A stretch of 64,000 bases of DNA. Source: Phoenix dactylifera (taxonomy: Eukaryota; Streptophyta; Magnoliopsida; Arecales; Arecaceae). Where the stretch lies: positions 16,956,631 through 17,020,630 of the forward strand of contig NC_052396.1 of the NCBI RefSeq assembly GCF_009389715.1, in the 5' to 3' direction. This document shows positions 62,128-64,000 of this stretch, piece by piece (the first letter of the stretch is position 1; each line of letters begins with the position of its first letter). The position numbers and the translations under genes are program-made. Below the pieces are notes generated by a model. That model saw only the letters and a program-made list of their open reading frames with translations, made no database searches and was not told the DNA's origin.

Positions 62128-64000
62128 TGTTGGGAACCCGCCCATGCCGCTGATATTTCAAAAATTTTTCAGATGGCAGCGGAATCGGCATGCACGAGTT
62201 CGACGTTCATCGCATGAACGTTGTTTTGAGACCTTTCGTAATTAGGTAAGAATTAAAACTTTTAAAAACAATAGGAAGATCAAATCTTCACCTTGCGCGG
62301 GTAGATGATCACCGCGAATCTGAATTCGTGGTTTTAGGGAGAGGGTTCGCTTGAAGCCGTTCAAACGTCCGGCCTCTACGGGTATCCACACGAAGTAGAG
62401 AACCGATCAAAGCTTTCTTGTCTTCCCGGGGTGCTAGCTCCCTTGCAAAGACTCCTTTGATGGCTGATCTCTTCTCTTTCTTTCAACTCTTGAAAGTGCT
62501 TGAGAAGAGGAAGAAGAAGGATGAAGAAGAGGAAGTAGATGAACCCCTGCACAGCCTTCTTTCTGTTGCTTGCGCAGGATGAAGAAAAGGAAGAGGAGGA
62601 GGCCGCCAACACTTGGAGGTTCCTTCTTTCTTGCTTGCGGCTGCAACTAAGAGGGAGGAAGAGGGTGGCCACGGCACAAGGGAAGAGGGCTCCAATACCT
62701 AGGGCGCCGGCCTCATGGTGCTTCTTATAGCCATCAAGGGCTCCTCCAAAGTAGGAGCCCTAGATGGTTTTCCAAAGAAAGAAAGGGGGGTGCGCCGGCC
62801 CCTCTCTCTCCTTCAATCCGCACCATCCAAGATGAGAGGGGCTGATGCCCCTCTTACTTGGTTAACCTAATCCTCTTCCAAAGAGGATTAGGTGCCTCTC
62901 TCATGGTTTAATCCTAATCTAATTAGGATTGGCCAAATTGGGTTCAATCTATACTAGTCCTAATCCAATTAGGACTTGAATGAACCATGACTCAATTGAA
63001 CTCTTCAATCCTAATCCAATTAGGAGTCATGTTGATTCATTAGATTAATAATTAATTTAGACTTAAGGAATCCTAATCCAATTAGGATTTGTTTAATTTT
63101 AGTCCTAATCCAATTAGGACTCTACTTGAATCCGAAGTCCTAATCCAATTAGGATTTCTAGGAATCCTACTCCAAGTAGGAATTCAATTTTTAATTCAAA
63201 ACTCCTAATCTCATTAGGATTGAGGAATCCTATTCCAAGTAGGAATCCCAGTCCTAATCCAATTAGAACTCTAGGTATCCTACCCGAAGTAGGATTCTTG
63301 TTTCAAGTCCAATTAATTAATTCCTTTTTCCTTCTTCAACTTCTTATCAATCAAATTGATTTCTTGTGATTCCTAATCACGATTTCAACCATCGGATCGG
63401 TCAATACTTCTAGTGTGTGTGACCCCATAGGTTCTATTCTGACTGGTAGTGAGATATATTGTGATCTCTATCACTATATCATTGAAAACTCCTTTCAATG
63501 GGTTGGAACGATTCCAACTCAACTCATTAGGGTTTATCGATCATCAAGATAATCCCTACGAGTCCCACCATCCACCAGTGACACCTAGCAGCATGTAGTG
63601 GCTACCCAGCAGAATGGAATGATGAACCTCTAGGTGCAGTTAACATGTGATACAGTCCTACTATCGTGGATCCCTACAGGACGGAGGTCATGGACAACTC
63701 GTCAAACCCCACCGTCTGTCATATGTCAAGATTTATTCGACTCGAGTTCGATAGTGAAAAACTCTTTCTCCACTGTGTATACTGCCCCGGCCGAGGTCTT
63801 ACGAACTCAGTCTTATAAATCACATAGGATCTCTCCTTATCTATCAAGGTCGATAGATTCCATATAGGTGCATACCCTACTCCTACAGTGAACTTACTGC
63901 AGCCAATCTACACTGCATGGACCCATATGGCTAGAGACCATGTATGTGTGCAGTCAAACTACAATAACCTCACTGTGAGTAGCCGAAGCACCGCAGGTCA
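62128..64000 (-). mobile_element. Long LTR of an element inserted into the Copia, runs off the window
   Basis: Copia RNase H similarity stops at 62127, and TGTTGGGAACCC, a typical LTR terminus, begins at 62128. The following 1.87 kb has no coding capacity. On the minus strand a TATA box (GGCTATAAGAAGC, about 62732-62720) suggests a minus-strand element whose LTR ends at 62128. If so, this is a 3' LTR of at least 1.87 kb with the body further right. The 5 bases before it, ATATG, would be the left target duplication; its partner is outside the window. The superfamily is not determined. A hairpin array lies in what would be U3. Confidence 0.6.
62866..63294. repeat. Array of 12 short palindromes with covarying stems
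   Basis: Twelve copies of a 17-27-bp inverted repeat with a 3-base loop lie within 429 bp, most reading TCCTAAT-CCA-ATTAGGA. They start at 62866, 62910, 62956, 63009, 63069, 63101, 63138, 63165, 63203, 63228, 63252 and 63278. Variants change both arms together: CCTAATCCTCTT/AAGAGGATTAGG (62866), AGTCCTAAT/ATTAGGACT (62956, 63101) and TCCTACT/AGTAGGA (63165). Spacing is irregular (roughly 8-44 bp), so this is not a simple tandem repeat. Confidence 0.85.

Noticed and set aside
62866-63294. Regularly recurring palindromes considered as a CRISPR array
   Set aside because: This is plant nuclear DNA, the spacing is irregular, the spacers are not uniform in length, and the repeats sit inside an LTR.

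Overview
This window is nuclear DNA from a flowering plant, most likely a monocot. Its host genes are spread out, several with introns, and they sit among LTR-retrotransposon relics, RNase H-bearing L1 LINEs, and hAT, CACTA and MITE DNA transposons. The sugar-transporter and TCP coding regions are very GC-rich against an AT-rich background, a pattern typical of commelinid monocots. I cannot name the species; a palm-like genome would fit. Everything here was read by eye, with no database search.

Six host genes are well supported. (1) A DUF4408/DUF761 membrane protein, 5860-6591 (-). (2) A three-exon SDE3/MOV10-like helicase relative, 17672-21755 (+), whose ATP-binding motifs are all altered and which stops before the second helicase lobe. 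(3) A TCP7/TCP21-type class I TCP transcription factor, 28356-29039 (-). (4) An STP/MST-type hexose:proton symporter with one intron, 32198-33971 (-). (5) A P-class pentatricopeptide repeat protein, 43231-45789 (-). (6) A ten-exon serine carboxypeptidase-like gene, 47892-53325 (-), with one GC-AG intron and a solo LTR in its first intron. The genes look like unrelated neighbours; nothing suggests a shared pathway.

Layout: 1-5.8 kb is non-coding with two TRIM relics. 9.2-10.5 kb is a GC-rich non-autonomous hAT element with a perfect 8-bp target duplication. 10.9-13.8 kb is an L1 relic. 15.6-16.3 kb is a solo LTR with a 5-bp duplication. 17-22 kb holds the helicase-like gene with LINE pieces upstream and in its first intron. 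22-27 kb is repeat-rich: LINE pieces, a second TRIM type, a ~69-bp tandem repeat and a 5'-truncated LINE with its target duplication. 28-34 kb holds the TCP and sugar-transporter genes with a CACTA element between them. A second CACTA element, 34.6-35.9 kb, carries a spliced fragment of a type-A response regulator gene. 36-43 kb is mostly unassigned, with a MITE and a second hAT-like element. 43-53 kb holds the PPR and carboxypeptidase genes. 56.6-62.1 kb is a decayed Copia element with a LINE fragment inserted in its leader; at 62128 it is cut by a second, long-LTR element that runs off the window. That LTR carries a striking array of covarying hairpins.

The observations most worth a second look are the apparently non-catalytic SDE3-like protein, the gene-capturing CACTA element, and the LTR hairpin array.
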